Below are positions 1 to 11,415 of a stretch of DNA of 64,000 nucleotides, piece by piece. Position 1 is the first letter of the stretch; every line of letters begins with the position of its first letter. The stretch is from Gemmatimonadota bacterium. GTDB lineage: Bacteria > Gemmatimonadota > Gemmatimonadetes > Longimicrobiales > Gaopeijiaceae. Made by a program: the position numbers and the translations under genes. The notes under the pieces were generated by a model. It was given only the letters and a program-made list of their open reading frames with translations. It was not told the origin of the DNA and ran no database searches. The stretch is from contig JAPPGF010000028.1 in the NCBI GenBank assembly GCA_028875075.1, positions 41,221 to 105,220 on the forward strand, given 5' to 3'.

Positions 1-1
1 C

Positions 2-232
2 TCCTACACCGACCACGACGAAGCGGGAAGCGAGTACGAACAGGTCGACAGCTTCATGACGCTGGACGCGACCGCGCTGTGGCGCCCGTCCAGGGGCATG
101 GGGATCTCGCTCTCCCTGCTGAATCTGACCGACGTCGCACCGCCCTTCGTGAAGTGGGAGCAGTCCTTCGACGGCTTCACCCACAGCGCCAAGGGGCGGC
201 GCATCAAGCTGTCGGTGACCTATCGCATCTGA
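2..232 (+). CDS. TonB-dependent receptor, C-terminal end (partial)
   Basis: The 5' part lies outside the window; 76 codons and a TGA stop remain. The end of the protein reads NLTDVAPPFV, then DGFTHSAKGRRIKLSVTYRI. This is the usual close of a TonB-dependent outer-membrane receptor: a short motif naming the last loops, then a final amphipathic beta strand ending in an aromatic-x-Arg-Ile pattern. The protein would take up siderophores or other large nutrients across the outer membrane. The substrate cannot be told from this fragment. The family call rests on the C-terminal pattern alone. Confidence 0.65.
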   Translation, partial: SYTDHDEAGSEYEQVDSFMTLDATALWRPSRGMGISLSLLNLTDVAPPFVKWEQSFDGFTHSAKGRRIKLSVTYRI

Positions 233-436
233 GCGCGACGCCGGCGCCACGGGGAGTTGGAAGTCTCACGTCGCCCGGCGTCCTGCCGTCCACGCGCGGG
301 GGAGGGGGCTGCAGGCTCTCGAGTGGCCACCTGGAGGTGCGTCGGGGGTCGACGCTGATCGAGCAGCGGCGCCCGGAGTTACGCTACATGTGGTTGGGGC
401 GGTCCGTACATCGGCGGGCGATTCTGGGATGAGTCC

Positions 437-1587
<1,151 letters not shown>

Positions 1588-1591
<4 letters not shown>

Positions 1592-2679
1592 GAGCAAGAC
1601 GCGGAGCGAGCGTCGGTGCCCTAGCAGTAGTAGCCCTGGCTGCGGGCTGCGGCGGGGAGGCGCGCGAGTCACTTACGGCCGTCTCCTGGGGCGGCTCCTA
1701 CGCACGGGCCGTCACTTTGGGCTACATCGAGCCCTTCATGGCCGAGACGGGTATCGAGGTGCGCTTGGAGGACTACAACGGCGGCCTCGCCCAGGTGCGC
1801 GCCCAAGTCGAGTCGGGCAGCGTGCACTGGGACGTCGTGGACCTTGAGATCGCCGATGCCGTCAGCGGCTGCGACGAGGGCCTGCTGGAGAGGATCGACC
1901 CCGGCATGCTTTCGCCCGCTCCGGACGGCACGCCGGCCGTCGACGACTTCCTTCCCGAGACGCTGTTGGAGTGCAGCGTGGGCACGCTCTTCTATTCCAC
2001 CGTCTACGCCTACAACGACGAGCGCGTTCCGGGCGAGAAGCCGGCGACGATCGAGGACTTCTTCGATCTGGAGCGCTTTCCGGGCCGTCGCGGGATGCGC
2101 CGCACGCCGGTCGTGAATCTGGAGTTCGCGCTGATGGCGGACGGCGTGCCGGTCGAGGCGGTGTACGACGTGCTAGACGCGCCCGAAGGCGTGGAGCGGG
2201 CCTTCCGCAAGCTCGACACCGTCAAGGACCAGGTCGTGTGGTGGGAAGCGGGGGCGCAGCCGCCACAGATGCTGGCCGACGGCGAGGTCGTGATGACGAC
2301 GGCCTACAACGGGCGGATCTTCAACGCCCAGGTGCTTGAGGGCCAGCCGCTGGTGATCGTCTGGGACGGCCAGGTGCTCGACACGGGTCAGTTGGGCATC
2401 GTCGCCGGCACACCGAACCTGGAGGCCGCCCTGGCCTTCGTCCGCTTCGCCACTTCCGCCCGGTCGATGGCCGCCGTCAGCGGCTACATCGCCTACAGTC
2501 CTGTACGGGGCTCGGGTCTCCCGCTCGTGGGGACCCACGTCGAGACCGGCGTGGACATGAACCCCCACATGCCGACGCACCCGGACAACGGCGCGCGCGT
2601 GCTGACCAACGACTGGCTGTGGTGGAGCGACCACATGGACGCGATGAACGAGCGCTTCAGCGCATGGCTGGCTGAATGA
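1588..2679 (+). CDS. ABC transporter substrate-binding lipoprotein (PotD-like)
   Basis: Extracellular solute-binding protein of the spermidine/putrescine family, 363 aa. The N-terminus has a basic start, a hydrophobic stretch and a lipobox (LAAGC, Cys at about residue 21), so it should be a lipoprotein. The mature part begins with a LTAVSWGGSYARAVTLGYIEPF segment, characteristic of PotD-like proteins that bind polyamines or related cations. It overlaps the ATPase gene and the first permease gene by 4 bp each (ATGA junctions), implying translational coupling. The ligand could be a polyamine or another small organic cation. Confidence 0.87.
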
Positions 2680-3860
2680 ACGGGGCAGGGCTTCGGGCTG
2701 CGGGGCTGGTGCTGCCGCTGGCGGCCTTCATCGCCGTGACCTTCGCTCTGCCGCTGGGGACGATGCTCGTGCGCAGCGTCTACGACCCGACCGTGGCGGA
2801 AGCGATGCCCGAGACGCTGACCCGGCTGGGCGAGTGGGACGGCGCGGGGATGCCCGACGAGGTGGTCTACAGCCGTGCCGCGGCCGAGCTCGCGCGCGCG
2901 ACCGAGCAGGGTACCCTCGGCCAGGTCGCCAGCCGGATCAACCGAGTGCGGAGCGGGCTGCGCAGCTTGCTGGTCCGGACCCCGCGGCAACTACGCGACT
3001 CACCGGCCGGTCCCCGACGCGAGGCGCTCCTCGCCATCGACGAGCGATGGGGTGACCCGGAGACCTGGCACGCCATCCGGACGGCCGGTGACCCGCTGAC
3101 GGCACGGCACTACCTGCACGCGCTCGACCTGGACCGCGCGCGTGACGGTTCGATCGTCCAGCGGCCGGCGGAGGAACGCGTCTACCTGCGCCTGTTCGCA
3201 CGCACGTTCGCCGTCGGCTTGGCGGTCACTGTGCTCTGCATGTTGCTGGGCTATCCCATCGCCTACCTTATCGCGCACGCCTCTGCTAGAAACGCGCGGT
3301 GGCTCCTGGCGTTCGTGCTGGTGCCGTTCTGGACGTCGCTGCTCGTCCGGACAACCTCGTGGATCGTCCTGCTACAGACCCAGGGAGTGGTCAACGACTT
3401 GTTGGTCACGGTCGGGCTGGTCGCCGACGATGGACGGCTGGCTCTGGTCCACAACATGACCGGCACGCTCGTGGCCATGACCCACATCCTGCTCCCGTTC
3501 ATGGTCCTGCCACTCTACTCTGTCATGCGCGGCATCCCGTCGCGGCAGATGGCGGCGGCCGCCTCGCTCGGCGCAGGATTCTTTCAGGCGTTCCGCCGTG
3601 TCTACTGGCCCCAGACCGTCCCGGGCGTCGGCGCCGGCTCGCTGCTGGTTTTCATTCTGGCGATCGGCTACTACATCACGCCTGCGCTGGTGGGCGGCCA
3701 GAGCGGGCAGTTGATCTCCAACTTCATCGCCTACCACATGCAAACCTCCCTGAACTGGGGGCTCGCGGGCGCGCTAGGCGGGATCCTGCTGGCTTCGGTG
3801 GCGGCCCTGTACGTCGTCTACGACCGTGTGGTCGGGGTCGAAGGGATCCGCCTGGGTTGA
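2676..3860 (+). CDS. ABC transporter permease (PotB-like)
   Basis: Inner-membrane permease of the polyamine-type importer, 394 aa. TM1 lies in the first 30 residues. An extracytoplasmic stretch of about 140 residues follows, then a block of membrane helices from about residue 170. The EAA-loop region that contacts the ATPase is recognisable (AAASLGAGFFQAFRRVYWPQTVPG). The long first loop makes it longer than E. coli PotB but is seen in some members of this subfamily. The start overlaps the binding-protein stop by 4 bp. The second permease starts 2 bp after its stop. Confidence 0.87.
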   Translation: MNGAGLRAAGLVLPLAAFIAVTFALPLGTMLVRSVYDPTVAEAMPETLTRLGEWDGAGMPDEVVYSRAAAELARATEQGTLGQVASRINRVRSGLRSLLVRTPRQLRDSPAGPRREALLAIDERWGDPETWHAIRTAGDPLTARHYLHALDLDRARDGSIVQRPAEERVYLRLFARTFAVGLAVTVLCMLLGYPIAYLIAHASARNARWLLAFVLVPFWTSLLVRTTSWIVLLQTQGVVNDLLVTVGLVADDGRLALVHNMTGTLVAMTHILLPFMVLPLYSVMRGIPSRQMAAAASLGAGFFQAFRRVYWPQTVPGVGAGSLLVFILAIGYYITPALVGGQSGQLISNFIAYHMQTSLNWGLAGALGGILLASVAALYVVYDRVVGVEGIRLG

Positions 3861-3862
3861 CG

Positions 3863-4711
3863 ATGGCGTTGCTCGCTTCCCGCCTGGGGCGGATCGCCTA
3901 CCTGATGGCCTGCGGGCTCGTCTTCGTCTTCCTGCTCGCACCGCTGCTCGTGATCGTGCCGCTGAGTTTCAACGCCGAGCCTTACTTCACTTTTACCGAG
4001 GGAATGCTCCGCCTCGACGCCGAGGCGTTCTCGTTCCGGTGGTACCGCCAAGTGGCCACCGACCCCGTGTGGCGGCGGGCCTTGGCTAACAGCCTCTTGA
4101 TCGGCACCGCCGCCACTCTGCTCGCGACTGCACTGGGCACGCTGGCTGCCATGGGCCTGACCAGCCGGGCCATGCCTGTGCGCCGTCTGGCGACGGGGCT
4201 GCTCATCTCGCCGATGGTTGCGCCACTCGTCATCTCGGCGGCGGGGATGTTCTTTTTCTATTCGGCGCTAGGCCTGGCGCAGACTCATCTGGGCCTGATC
4301 CTGGCCCACGCGGCCCTGGGCACGCCGTTCGTCGTCATCACGGTCACCGCGACGCTCTCGGCCTTCGACCGCAACCTGAGCCGAGCCGCTGCCGGGCTGG
4401 GTGCCGGGCCGTGGCTCACGTTCCGGCGCGTGGAGCTCCCGATCATCGCCCCCGGGGTCGTGTCGGGCGCGCTCTTCGCCTTTGCCGTCTCCTTCGACGA
4501 GGTGGTCGTCGTGCTGTTCATGGCCGGCGAGGCGCAGCGGACCATTCCACGGCAGATGTGGGCCGGCGTGCGCGAGCAGATCAGCCCGGCGATCCTCGCA
4601 GTGGCCACGTTCCTCATAGGCTTCGCCGTGCTGCTACTGTGGACGGTGGAGTGGCTGCGCCGCCGCACTCGAGCCAGCGCGGGCTACCAGCCGTATGCCC
4701 CCGCCCGGTAG
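3863..4711 (+). CDS. ABC transporter permease (PotC-like)
   Basis: Second permease of the same importer, 282 aa, the normal PotC length. TM1 is at residues 10-33 (LMACGLVFVFLLAPLLVIVPL), and the EAA-loop motif reads AAAGLGAGPWLTFRRVELPIIAPG. I chose the ATG at 3863, 2 bp after the stop of the upstream permease. The frame is open further 5', but that part overlaps the first permease and is not membrane-like. The protein ends with a basic tail after the last helix. It closes the transporter operon; 93 bp separate it from ispG. Confidence 0.87.
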   Translation: MALLASRLGRIAYLMACGLVFVFLLAPLLVIVPLSFNAEPYFTFTEGMLRLDAEAFSFRWYRQVATDPVWRRALANSLLIGTAATLLATALGTLAAMGLTSRAMPVRRLATGLLISPMVAPLVISAAGMFFFYSALGLAQTHLGLILAHAALGTPFVVITVTATLSAFDRNLSRAAAGLGAGPWLTFRRVELPIIAPGVVSGALFAFAVSFDEVVVVLFMAGEAQRTIPRQMWAGVREQISPAILAVATFLIGFAVLLLWTVEWLRRRTRASAGYQPYAPAR

Positions 4712-4804
4712 CGTCCTCCACCGATACACGAAGGTGGCCGAGACGGCTAGATTGGCTCCTGCCGGCCGGTCGGAGCGGACTTACAGAGCAAGGAGGGTGC
4801 CAGC

Positions 4805-6055
4805 GTGACGTCTTGGGTGAGAAAGCCGACCGTTCCCGTACTCGTGGGCGACGTCACGGTGGGCGGATCGGCGCCGGTGGCCGTGCAGTCGATGACGAAC
4901 ACCGACACCGCCGACGCGGCCGCTACGGCGGATCAGGCGGCCGAACTGGCGGCGGCGGGAAGCGAATTGGTCCGCGTCACCGTGAACACCGACGAGGCGG
5001 CGCGAGCGGTACCGGAGGTCGTTGCCCGGCTCCGCGACCGCGGCGTTGAAGTGCCCGTCGTCGGTGACTTCCACTACAACGGGCATCTGCTGCTCACGCG
5101 TAGCTCGGACTGCGCGCGCGCGCTGGCCAAGTACAGGATCAACCCCGGCAACGTCGGCTCGAAGCGCCGCGACGCCAACTTCCAGGCCATCGTCCGCGTC
5201 GCGATCGAGCACGACAAGCCGTTACGCATCGGCGTCAACTGGGGGTCGTTGGACCAGCGCCTGCTCACGGACCTGATGGACGCCAACTCGCGGCGGCTCG
5301 AGCCCAGGGACGCTCGGGAGGTCTTGTTAGAGGCGATGGTGGAATCGGCCGTGCGGTCGGCCGCGCTGGCCGAGGAGACCGGGCTCGGTCACGACCGGAT
5401 CATCCTGTCCGCGAAGGTCTCCTCCGTGCCCGACCTGCTCGGCGTGTACAGGACGCTGGCCGAGCGCACGGATTTCCCGCTGCACCTCGGGCTCACCGAG
5501 GCGGGGATGGGCATGAAGGGCATCGTGGCTACGACGGCAGCGCTCGCGCCGCTGCTCATGGACGGAATCGGCGATACGATTCGCGTCTCATTGACCCCCC
5601 GGCCGGGTGGAGAGCGCACAGAGGAGGTCAAGGTCGCCCAGCAAGTGCTACAGAGTCTGGGCATCCGCCACTTCGAGCCGCAGGTCACCTCGTGCCCCGG
5701 ATGCGGGCGCACGACCAGCACGTTCTTCCAGGAGATGGCCGAGGACATCCTGGGCTATATCCGCGAGCAGATGCCCGAGTGGCGGAGACTCTATCCGGGA
5801 GTCGAGGAGCTCGACGTCGCCGTGATGGGATGTGTCGTCAACGGCCCCGGTGAGAGCCGCCATGCCAACCTCGGCATCTCGCTCCCGGGCACGTTCGAAG
5901 AACCGAAGGCTCCCGTGTACGTCGACGGCGAGCACGTCACCACGCTCAAGGGCGAGAGGCTGGTTGAGGAGTTCAAGCGCATCTTGGACGACTACGTGAC
6001 GGGGCGCTACGGAACCGGTTCGCGATCCGACGCCGTGGGGGTGGGGGACTCCTGA
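4805..6055 (+). CDS. ispG: 4-hydroxy-3-methylbut-2-enyl diphosphate synthase (flavodoxin/ferredoxin)
   Basis: IspG (GcpE) makes HMBPP from MEcPP in the non-mevalonate (MEP) isoprenoid pathway in the cytoplasm. It uses a [4Fe-4S] cluster. The N-terminal TIM-barrel part opens with [19 protein letters not shown], a family hallmark. The cluster-binding C-terminal domain has TSCPGCGRT and GCVVNGPGE, supplying the conserved cysteines. The length of 416 aa is near that of E. coli IspG, the direct type without the large insert of some other lineages. The start is GTG, preceded by an AAGGAGG ribosome site (4788-4797 region). It appears to be transcribed alone. Confidence 0.95.
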   Translation: MTSWVRKPTVPVLVGDVTVGGSAPVAVQSMTNTDTADAAATADQAAELAAAGSELVRVTVNTDEAARAVPEVVARLRDRGVEVPVVGDFHYNGHLLLTRSSDCARALAKYRINPGNVGSKRRDANFQAIVRVAIEHDKPLRIGVNWGSLDQRLLTDLMDANSRRLEPRDAREVLLEAMVESAVRSAALAEETGLGHDRIILSAKVSSVPDLLGVYRTLAERTDFPLHLGLTEAGMGMKGIVATTAALAPLLMDGIGDTIRVSLTPRPGGERTEEVKVAQQVLQSLGIRHFEPQVTSCPGCGRTTSTFFQEMAEDILGYIREQMPEWRRLYPGVEELDVAVMGCVVNGPGESRHANLGISLPGTFEEPKAPVYVDGEHVTTLKGERLVEEFKRILDDYVTGRYGTGSRSDAVGVGDS

Positions 6056-6325
6056 AGGGGTCTGGCAAAGACGCGGGACGCGACCTCGCTCTGACGGGCG
6101 GATCGACTCACCCCCGGAAGGCGGCCGCGTAGCGGGTCGTTGGGAGCGCTTGCGGATCCTCCTATATTGACCCTGGCCGGGGGCCGTGGACGGGTCGTGA
6201 GATCCAGGCGCTTCTGCTCCGGCGGCGCCTCGAGCGACCGAGACGATGTCAGCGAAGCAGCACGCTCACGTGTCTCCACGTCGGTGCTCCCTCGCCCTGA
6301 TTCCAAAAGCGCCCGCAAGGCTCAT

Positions 6326-9160
6326 ATGTGCCGACCGAATCCGTTGCTAGCACTCCGTCCGAGAGTATTCGCCGCCCTCCTCATCTCCGTGGCCGGCGCT
6401 GCGCCGACGCTCGAGGCCCAGGACCGCGCGCGCCAGAGCCCGCAGTCCGCCTCGGTGCCAGAGCCGGGCCCTGCGGCTCCGGTCGCGTCGGTGGCGAGGC
6501 GGACCGGAGAGATCCGCGTGGATGGGCGGATCGACGAGGCCGCCTGGGACGCCGCGCCGGTCGTGAGCGACTTCGTGCAGAGCGAGCCAGTGGAGGGCGA
6601 TCCAGCGTCGCGCGGCACGCGCGTCCGCGTGCTGCTGGACGAGGAGGCGATCTACGTCGCGGCTCGCATGGACGACGACCCCGCCGACGTGGTCCGTGTG
6701 CTCAACCGGCGCGACGAGCTGGGCGGATTCTTCGACTGGATCGGCGTCTCCTTCGACACCGACCTGACCCGCCGCAACGCGTATCACTTCCGCGTGAACG
6801 CTGCCGGGGTGCAGACCGACATCTACGTGACGGACGAGTCCCGCCAGGACGTCGCCTGGGACGCCGTGTGGGAATCCGCAGTCGAGCACGACGCTGAAGG
6901 CTGGAGCGCCGAGTTCCGTATTCCGCTCTCCCAGATTCGTTACGCGGAGGGGGAAGGGCCGCGCACGTGGGGCTTCAACGCCCACCGGCGGATGGTCTCC
7001 AGCAGCGAGCTCGTGCATTTTTCCCTGCAGAGCCGCCGGCGGGGTGGCGGAGGCAGGGGCGGCTTCTTCGGTGGCAGAGGCAGAGCAGGCGGAGGCGGCG
7101 GCTTCTTCGTCGTCAGTGAGTTCGGCACTCTCGACAGAATCGAAGTGCCCTCGACCAACCAGCGCATCGAGGCACGGCCGTACGTGCTCTCCAGCCTGCA
7201 CCGTGGCCCTGCGGAGCCAGGCGACCCGTTCTTCGATGGCAGCAGGGCGGGCGGGCGCGCGGGATCGGACTTCCGCTTCGGGCTCGGGCCGTCTTTCACG
7301 ATGGATGCGACGGTTAACCCGGACTTCGGACAGGTCGAGGCGGATCCCGCCGTGATCAATCTGACCGCGTTCGAGACCCGTTTCCAGGAGCGCCGGCCGT
7401 TCTTCGTCGAGGACGCGCAGGTCTTTGACTTCCGACTCTCCGGCGGGCCGAACGAGCTATTCTACAGCCGCCGGATCGGCCGCTCGCCCCGTGCCGATGC
7501 ACCCGACGGGGCCGAATACTACGATGCGCCGGAAGCCACAACGATCCTCGGTGCCGCCAAGCTCACGGGTCGAACGGCGGGTGGCCTGCGCGTCGGGGCC
7601 CTCGCGGCGGCGACCCGCGCCGAGGAGGGGAGCGCATACCTCCCGGACGGGAGGACTGTGATTTTCCGTGCGGAGCCCTGGGCGGAGTACGGAGTCGTGA
7701 GTGCCCAGCAGGACCTGAACGAGGGGGCCTCGCAAGTGAGTGGCATCATGACCGCGATACGCCGGTCGCTGCCGGGCAGCGGGGAATTCGACCACCTCCC
7801 GGCCCAGGCCTACAGTGCCGGGATGCGTTTCGAGCATCAGTGGAGCGACCGCGTCTGGCGGCTGTCGGGGTTCCTCGCCGGCAGCCACGTCCGCGGCGAG
7901 CCCGAGGCGCTGACCCGGATCCAGCGTGCGAGCAATCACTACTTCCAGCGTCCCGATGCGACCAGGATGCGGGTCGACTCGACCGCGACGTCGATCACGG
8001 GAGCCGAGTGGCGGCTGCAGCTCGATCGCCAAAACACCGCGTGGACCGGCGGGGTCTGGCTGGCCGAGGTCACCAAGGGCTTTGAGATCAACGACTTCGG
8101 CTTCAGTAGGAACCAAGAGCGGCTGGATGGAGGTTTCCGCGTGGGCTATTTGCAGATCGAGCCCGGCCGCATCCTCCGCGACTACAGCGTCAGCTTCTTC
8201 ACGTTCTACAATTTCAGCCACGAGGCCCTGGATCAGCCCGGTTCGTGGGACTCCTGGCGCGAGGCGTACACCAATGGGACGTTCAACCTCCAGGGCCGCT
8301 TCTCGCTGCTCAACTACCACGGCGGCAACGCTAACATCTCCTTCCGGCCCGACACTTACAGCCGCAACGCCACGCGTGGCGGCCCGGTCATGCTCGAGCC
8401 GGGCTCGGTCGGCATAGGATTGGGCGTGAACTTCGACCGACGTCGCCCGTACAGCGGAGGCATGTACCTCAACTGGCGGCGTGACTCGTACGGGAACGGG
8501 GGCGAGGTCTTCGTTGGCGCGGACCTCCAGATGCGCCCGACCCCGCCGCTTCAGCTCCAGATCGAACCGCGCTTCAGCACGGAGACGGACGGGAGCCAGT
8601 ACGTCACCTCCACGTCGACGATGGCGTACGATCCCACGTTCGGCCGCCGCTACTTCTTCGGTGACCTGAAGCGGAAGACGCTGTCGCTCGAGACGCGAGT
8701 GAATTACGCGTTCTCGCCCTCGCTCAGCCTTCAAGTGTACGCCCAGGGGCTCCTCTCGTCGGGCGACTACCTAGCGTACAAGCAGCTCCAGACCCCGGGC
8801 ACGTTCACCTTCCGAGAGTTCCAGCAGGGTTCGGCTGCGCTCGTGGGAGGGAACGTGCAGTGCGAAGGAGGTGACATCTGCCGCACCGCGGACGGCGACC
8901 AGCACTTGGACTTCGACGGCGACGGCTTTGCGGACTACGATTTCGGGGACCGGGACTTCAACGTCCGTTCCCTGATCGGCAACGCCGTGCTCCGTTGGGA
9001 ATACCGTCCCGGGTCGACGATCTTCCTGGTGTGGCAGCGCCAACAGGAGGGCAGGGTGGACTTGGGCGACTTCGACTTCGGCCGAGATCTCGACGCGCTC
9101 TGGGACGCGCCTGCCCACAACCGGTTTATAATTAAGATGAACTACTGGCTGGGGCTGTAG
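6326..9160 (+). CDS. DUF5916 family surface protein with N-terminal CBM9-like domain
   Basis: Secreted or outer-membrane protein of 944 aa. I chose the ATG at 6326 because it begins a clear signal peptide (MCRPNPLLALRPRVFAALLI, cleavage near LEAQ); the frame is open upstream but not signal-like. Residues 40-220 match the carbohydrate-binding family 9-like domain that heads DUF5916 proteins (RVDGRIDEAAWDAAP, then VRVLLDEEAIYVAARMDDDP). The remainder is rich in alternating aromatic/polar strands, suggesting a beta-barrel (for example NPDFGQVEADPAVINLTAFE, a DUF5916 hallmark). A Gly/Arg/Phe-rich insert lies at about residues 235-260. The protein ends YWLGL. Its function is not established; such proteins are abundant in Bacteroidota and Gemmatimonadota. 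Confidence 0.87.
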   Translation: MCRPNPLLALRPRVFAALLISVAGAAPTLEAQDRARQSPQSASVPEPGPAAPVASVARRTGEIRVDGRIDEAAWDAAPVVSDFVQSEPVEGDPASRGTRVRVLLDEEAIYVAARMDDDPADVVRVLNRRDELGGFFDWIGVSFDTDLTRRNAYHFRVNAAGVQTDIYVTDESRQDVAWDAVWESAVEHDAEGWSAEFRIPLSQIRYAEGEGPRTWGFNAHRRMVSSSELVHFSLQSRRRGGGGRGGFFGGRGRAGGGGGFFVVSEFGTLDRIEVPSTNQRIEARPYVLSSLHRGPAEPGDPFFDGSRAGGRAGSDFRFGLGPSFTMDATVNPDFGQVEADPAVINLTAFETRFQERRPFFVEDAQVFDFRLSGGPNELFYSRRIGRSPRADAPDGAEYYDAPEATTILGAAKLTGRTAGGLRVGALAAATRAEEGSAYLPDGRTVIFRAEPWAEYGVVSAQQDLNEGASQVSGIMTAIRRSLPGSGEFDHLPAQAYSAGMRFEHQWSDRVWRLSGFLAGSHVRGEPEALTRIQRASNHYFQRPDATRMRVDSTATSITGAEWRLQLDRQNTAWTGGVWLAEVTKGFEINDFGFSRNQERLDGGFRVGYLQIEPGRILRDYSVSFFTFYNFSHEALDQPGSWDSWREAYTNGTFNLQGRFSLLNYHGGNANISFRPDTYSRNATRGGPVMLEPGSVGIGLGVNFDRRRPYSGGMYLNWRRDSYGNGGEVFVGADLQMRPTPPLQLQIEPRFSTETDGSQYVTSTSTMAYDPTFGRRYFFGDLKRKTLSLETRVNYAFSPSLSLQVYAQGLLSSGDYLAYKQLQTPGTFTFREFQQGSAALVGGNVQCEGGDICRTADGDQHLDFDGDGFADYDFGDRDFNVRSLIGNAVLRWEYRPGSTIFLVWQRQQEGRVDLGDFDFGRDLDALWDAPAHNRFIIKMNYWLGL

Positions 9161-9450
9161 GGTTGAGCAGGGGCGGTACGGCTTGAGACTTGCGGAGAGC
9201 GCCGGTCGACCAGGGAGTTTAATTCCGCGGCCGCTCGCTGATATCACTGGATTGAGCAGGGCATCCTTCGCGCAGCGGTGGGCGCGGATGCGAGAGCGGA
9301 CGCCAGCCGCGTATCTTGGGACGACGTAATCCGTCGTCAGGCAGGCGACCGGCATGGCCTTTTGCCTCGGCCTCGTCATCCTCCGCCTTCCCGCCGCCAC
9401 GGGCGGAGCCCTCATCATCTTGTCTCGACATTCAGCTGTTGGTGAGCGCC

Positions 9451-9633
9451 ATGCCAGATACCGCACAGTCACGTCGCCGCAGAGCGCGCCAGCGACTCCT
9501 AAAGCGCGCGTTCAGAGTCTATTGGCGTCCAGTCCTGAGCGAGCGCACCTTCTGGATCATCTGGATCGGAATCGCGGTCTTGGCAGTCGGTTACTCCGTA
9601 GGGTTGCTCGTGCTGCTGGTGACGGCCGCGTAA
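9451..9633 (+). CDS. Small single-span membrane protein
   Basis: Possible 60-residue protein. It has a strongly basic N-terminus (about residues 7-22, many Arg/Lys) followed by one hydrophobic helix (WIIWIGIAVLAVGYSVGLLVLL) and a two-Ala end. This is a plausible N-in single-pass inner-membrane protein. I chose the ATG at 9451; longer versions of the frame lack protein-like sequence. There is no strong ribosome site. I recognise no family. It lies alone between the DUF5916 gene and a decayed aminotransferase gene. Confidence 0.4.
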   Translation: MPDTAQSRRRRARQRLLKRAFRVYWRPVLSERTFWIIWIGIAVLAVGYSVGLLVLLVTAA

Positions 9634-9841
9634 GTCACACGCACGGCATCGAGTCGTGAGTCGAATGGGTAGTCTTGCCGGCTGCTCGAGGCCTGGAGCC
9701 TCCTCCGAAGGACCGATCGAGACCTGGCACAGCCTTGTCGCGATTCCTGCGGCGGGCGGGCGGGTGAGCGCCACGGCACGGCAACTATCGGACACGGAGC
9801 AACAATTGCAGTCGGACAGCGCGGTAGCAGCAGCCCGGAGC

Positions 9842-11098
9842 GTGAGGAGCCTGATCTTGGCCGACCACGTACCTTTTCCGCTGCGTGAGGCCGCTGTCCG
9901 AAACCCTATCGTGCTCGAGCAAGGCGAGGGCGTCCGGGTTCGTGGCTCGGACGGTGCCGAGCACCTTAGATCTCTTCGCCGGGATTCTCACGACCTCGAT
10001 CGGACACGGTCACCCTCGGGTGGTCGGGGCAGTGTCCAAGCAGTTGGGTCGAATCGGTCACACCTCGACCCTGTACGTAACGGCCGAGCAGGTCGAGGCG
10101 TCGCGTCGCATCGCCAGGATCGCGCTCGTTCTTCACGAACAGCGGCACGGAGGCCGTTGAGACGGCCATCGTTTTGGCCAGCGTATTCACCGGCCGCACT
10201 GAGATCATCGTCCTAAGGCTGGGATATCATGGTCGCTCGGCCCTGGACCAATCTCACCGGCCATGCACCCCGGCGCCCCCTTGCGAGCCGCGTCGCTGGC
10301 ATCAAGCACGCCATTTCACCCTATCCGTTCCGGAGGCCGTGCGACGGGACGTGCGTCGACGCCACGTCGACGATCTGCAACAGGTCATCGAGACGACCAT
10401 GAGCGGCCGGCCCGCCGCGTTGATCGCGGAGGCGATCCAATGAGTCGGGGGTTACGTCGTGCCGCCGCCAGGCTATTTCCGGCGGGTGGCGGAGGTCATC
10501 CGGAGCCACGGAGGGCTCTTCATCAGCGACTAGGTCCAGACCGGGTTCGGCCGTACCGGAGAGCATTGGCTCGGCATAGGGCATTGGGGAGTGGAGCCGG
10601 ACATCAGGGTGATGGCGAAGGGGGTCGCGAACGGGTTTCCCGCCGGCGTGACCACGACCCGCAGGGAGATCGCAGAGGCCTGGACCACAAAGACGATCTC
10701 CCCGTTCGGGGGCAATGCGATCAGCATGGCCGCGGCGGTGGCGACGCTGGACGTGATGCGGGAGGAAAACGTGCCGATGCGTTCGGCCGACAGGAGGCGG
10801 CAGCTCGGCGCGACGCGCGCTAGGGGCCGAGCACGACTGGATCGGCGAGGCCCGCGGCATGGGGTTGATGTGGGGGATCGAACTCGTGACTGATCGGGAG
10901 TCCCGCGAGCCCGACGCGGCGCGCGCCACGACGCTGGTGGAGGCCGCGAGCCAGGAGGGGCTGCTGGTCGGACTGGGCGGCCTTCACGGCAACGTCGTCG
11001 GGATCGGGCCCTCCATGCTCATCACCGAAGACGAGCTCGCTGAGGCGATCAGGCGGTTCATGCGGGCGTGCGATCGAGTGGCGGAAGGCGCCCCATGA
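9842..11098 (+). pseudogene. Decayed class III (PLP) aminotransferase
   Basis: Fragments of one class III aminotransferase (4-aminobutyrate/AGXT2-like) occur in order but in different frames. RNPIVLEQGEGVRVR near 9900 is followed by LDLFAGILTTSIGHGHPRVV near 9970, and then FFTNSGTEAVETAI near 10130 with its GYHGRS motif. VAEVIRSHGGLFISD ends at an in-frame TAG at 10531, followed by VQTGFGRTG. MAKGVANGFPAG carries the PLP lysine. The last fragment is MGLMWGIELVTDRESREPDA to the stop at 11098. The stop replaces the Glu of the invariant D-E-V-Q-T-G motif (GAG to TAG). Several frameshifts plus this nonsense codon mean no full enzyme can be made. The 5' boundary is approximate. Confidence 0.85.
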
Positions 11099-11415
11099 GC
11101 GTGAATCCTCACCGGGTCACCGTGCCGGCTCCGGTCGCCGTTCCGTCAGTGTGTTGAGGGGCTTACGGTCCGGCTTCCACTTTAGCATGCGCTGGCGGGG
11201 CGCCAGGTAGGCGACGGTTCGCGGCCGGCCGCGAGTCTCGCCCGGTCGCGCTGACCACAGTATTCTACCGGTTTCGCTTGTCACCACCTGTCGTCGAACA
11301 TCGCACCGGGACTCCGCCGACCCTGCAGAAATTACCGGGCGCGGAGGTCTGCGCGCTGTGTGAAGGCCCCGGTTCACAGAGAGACTCTACCGAGCCATCA
11401 CGGAGGTATGTGGAG
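11099..11415 (+). other. Leader region of the NHL lipoprotein cluster, no gene seen
   Basis: About 320 bp with no convincing coding sequence. The last 30 bp contain a segment (ccatcacggagg, 11396-11407) that recurs almost exactly before the second NHL gene, at 12587-12598. The ribosome site was therefore duplicated along with the gene. A TTGTCA hexamer near 11278 could be a -35 element, but I see no good -10 partner. Confidence 0.4.

Noticed and set aside
10174-10443. Separate small genes inside the aminotransferase pseudogene
   Set aside because: They are fragments of one decayed gene, matching consecutive class III motifs.
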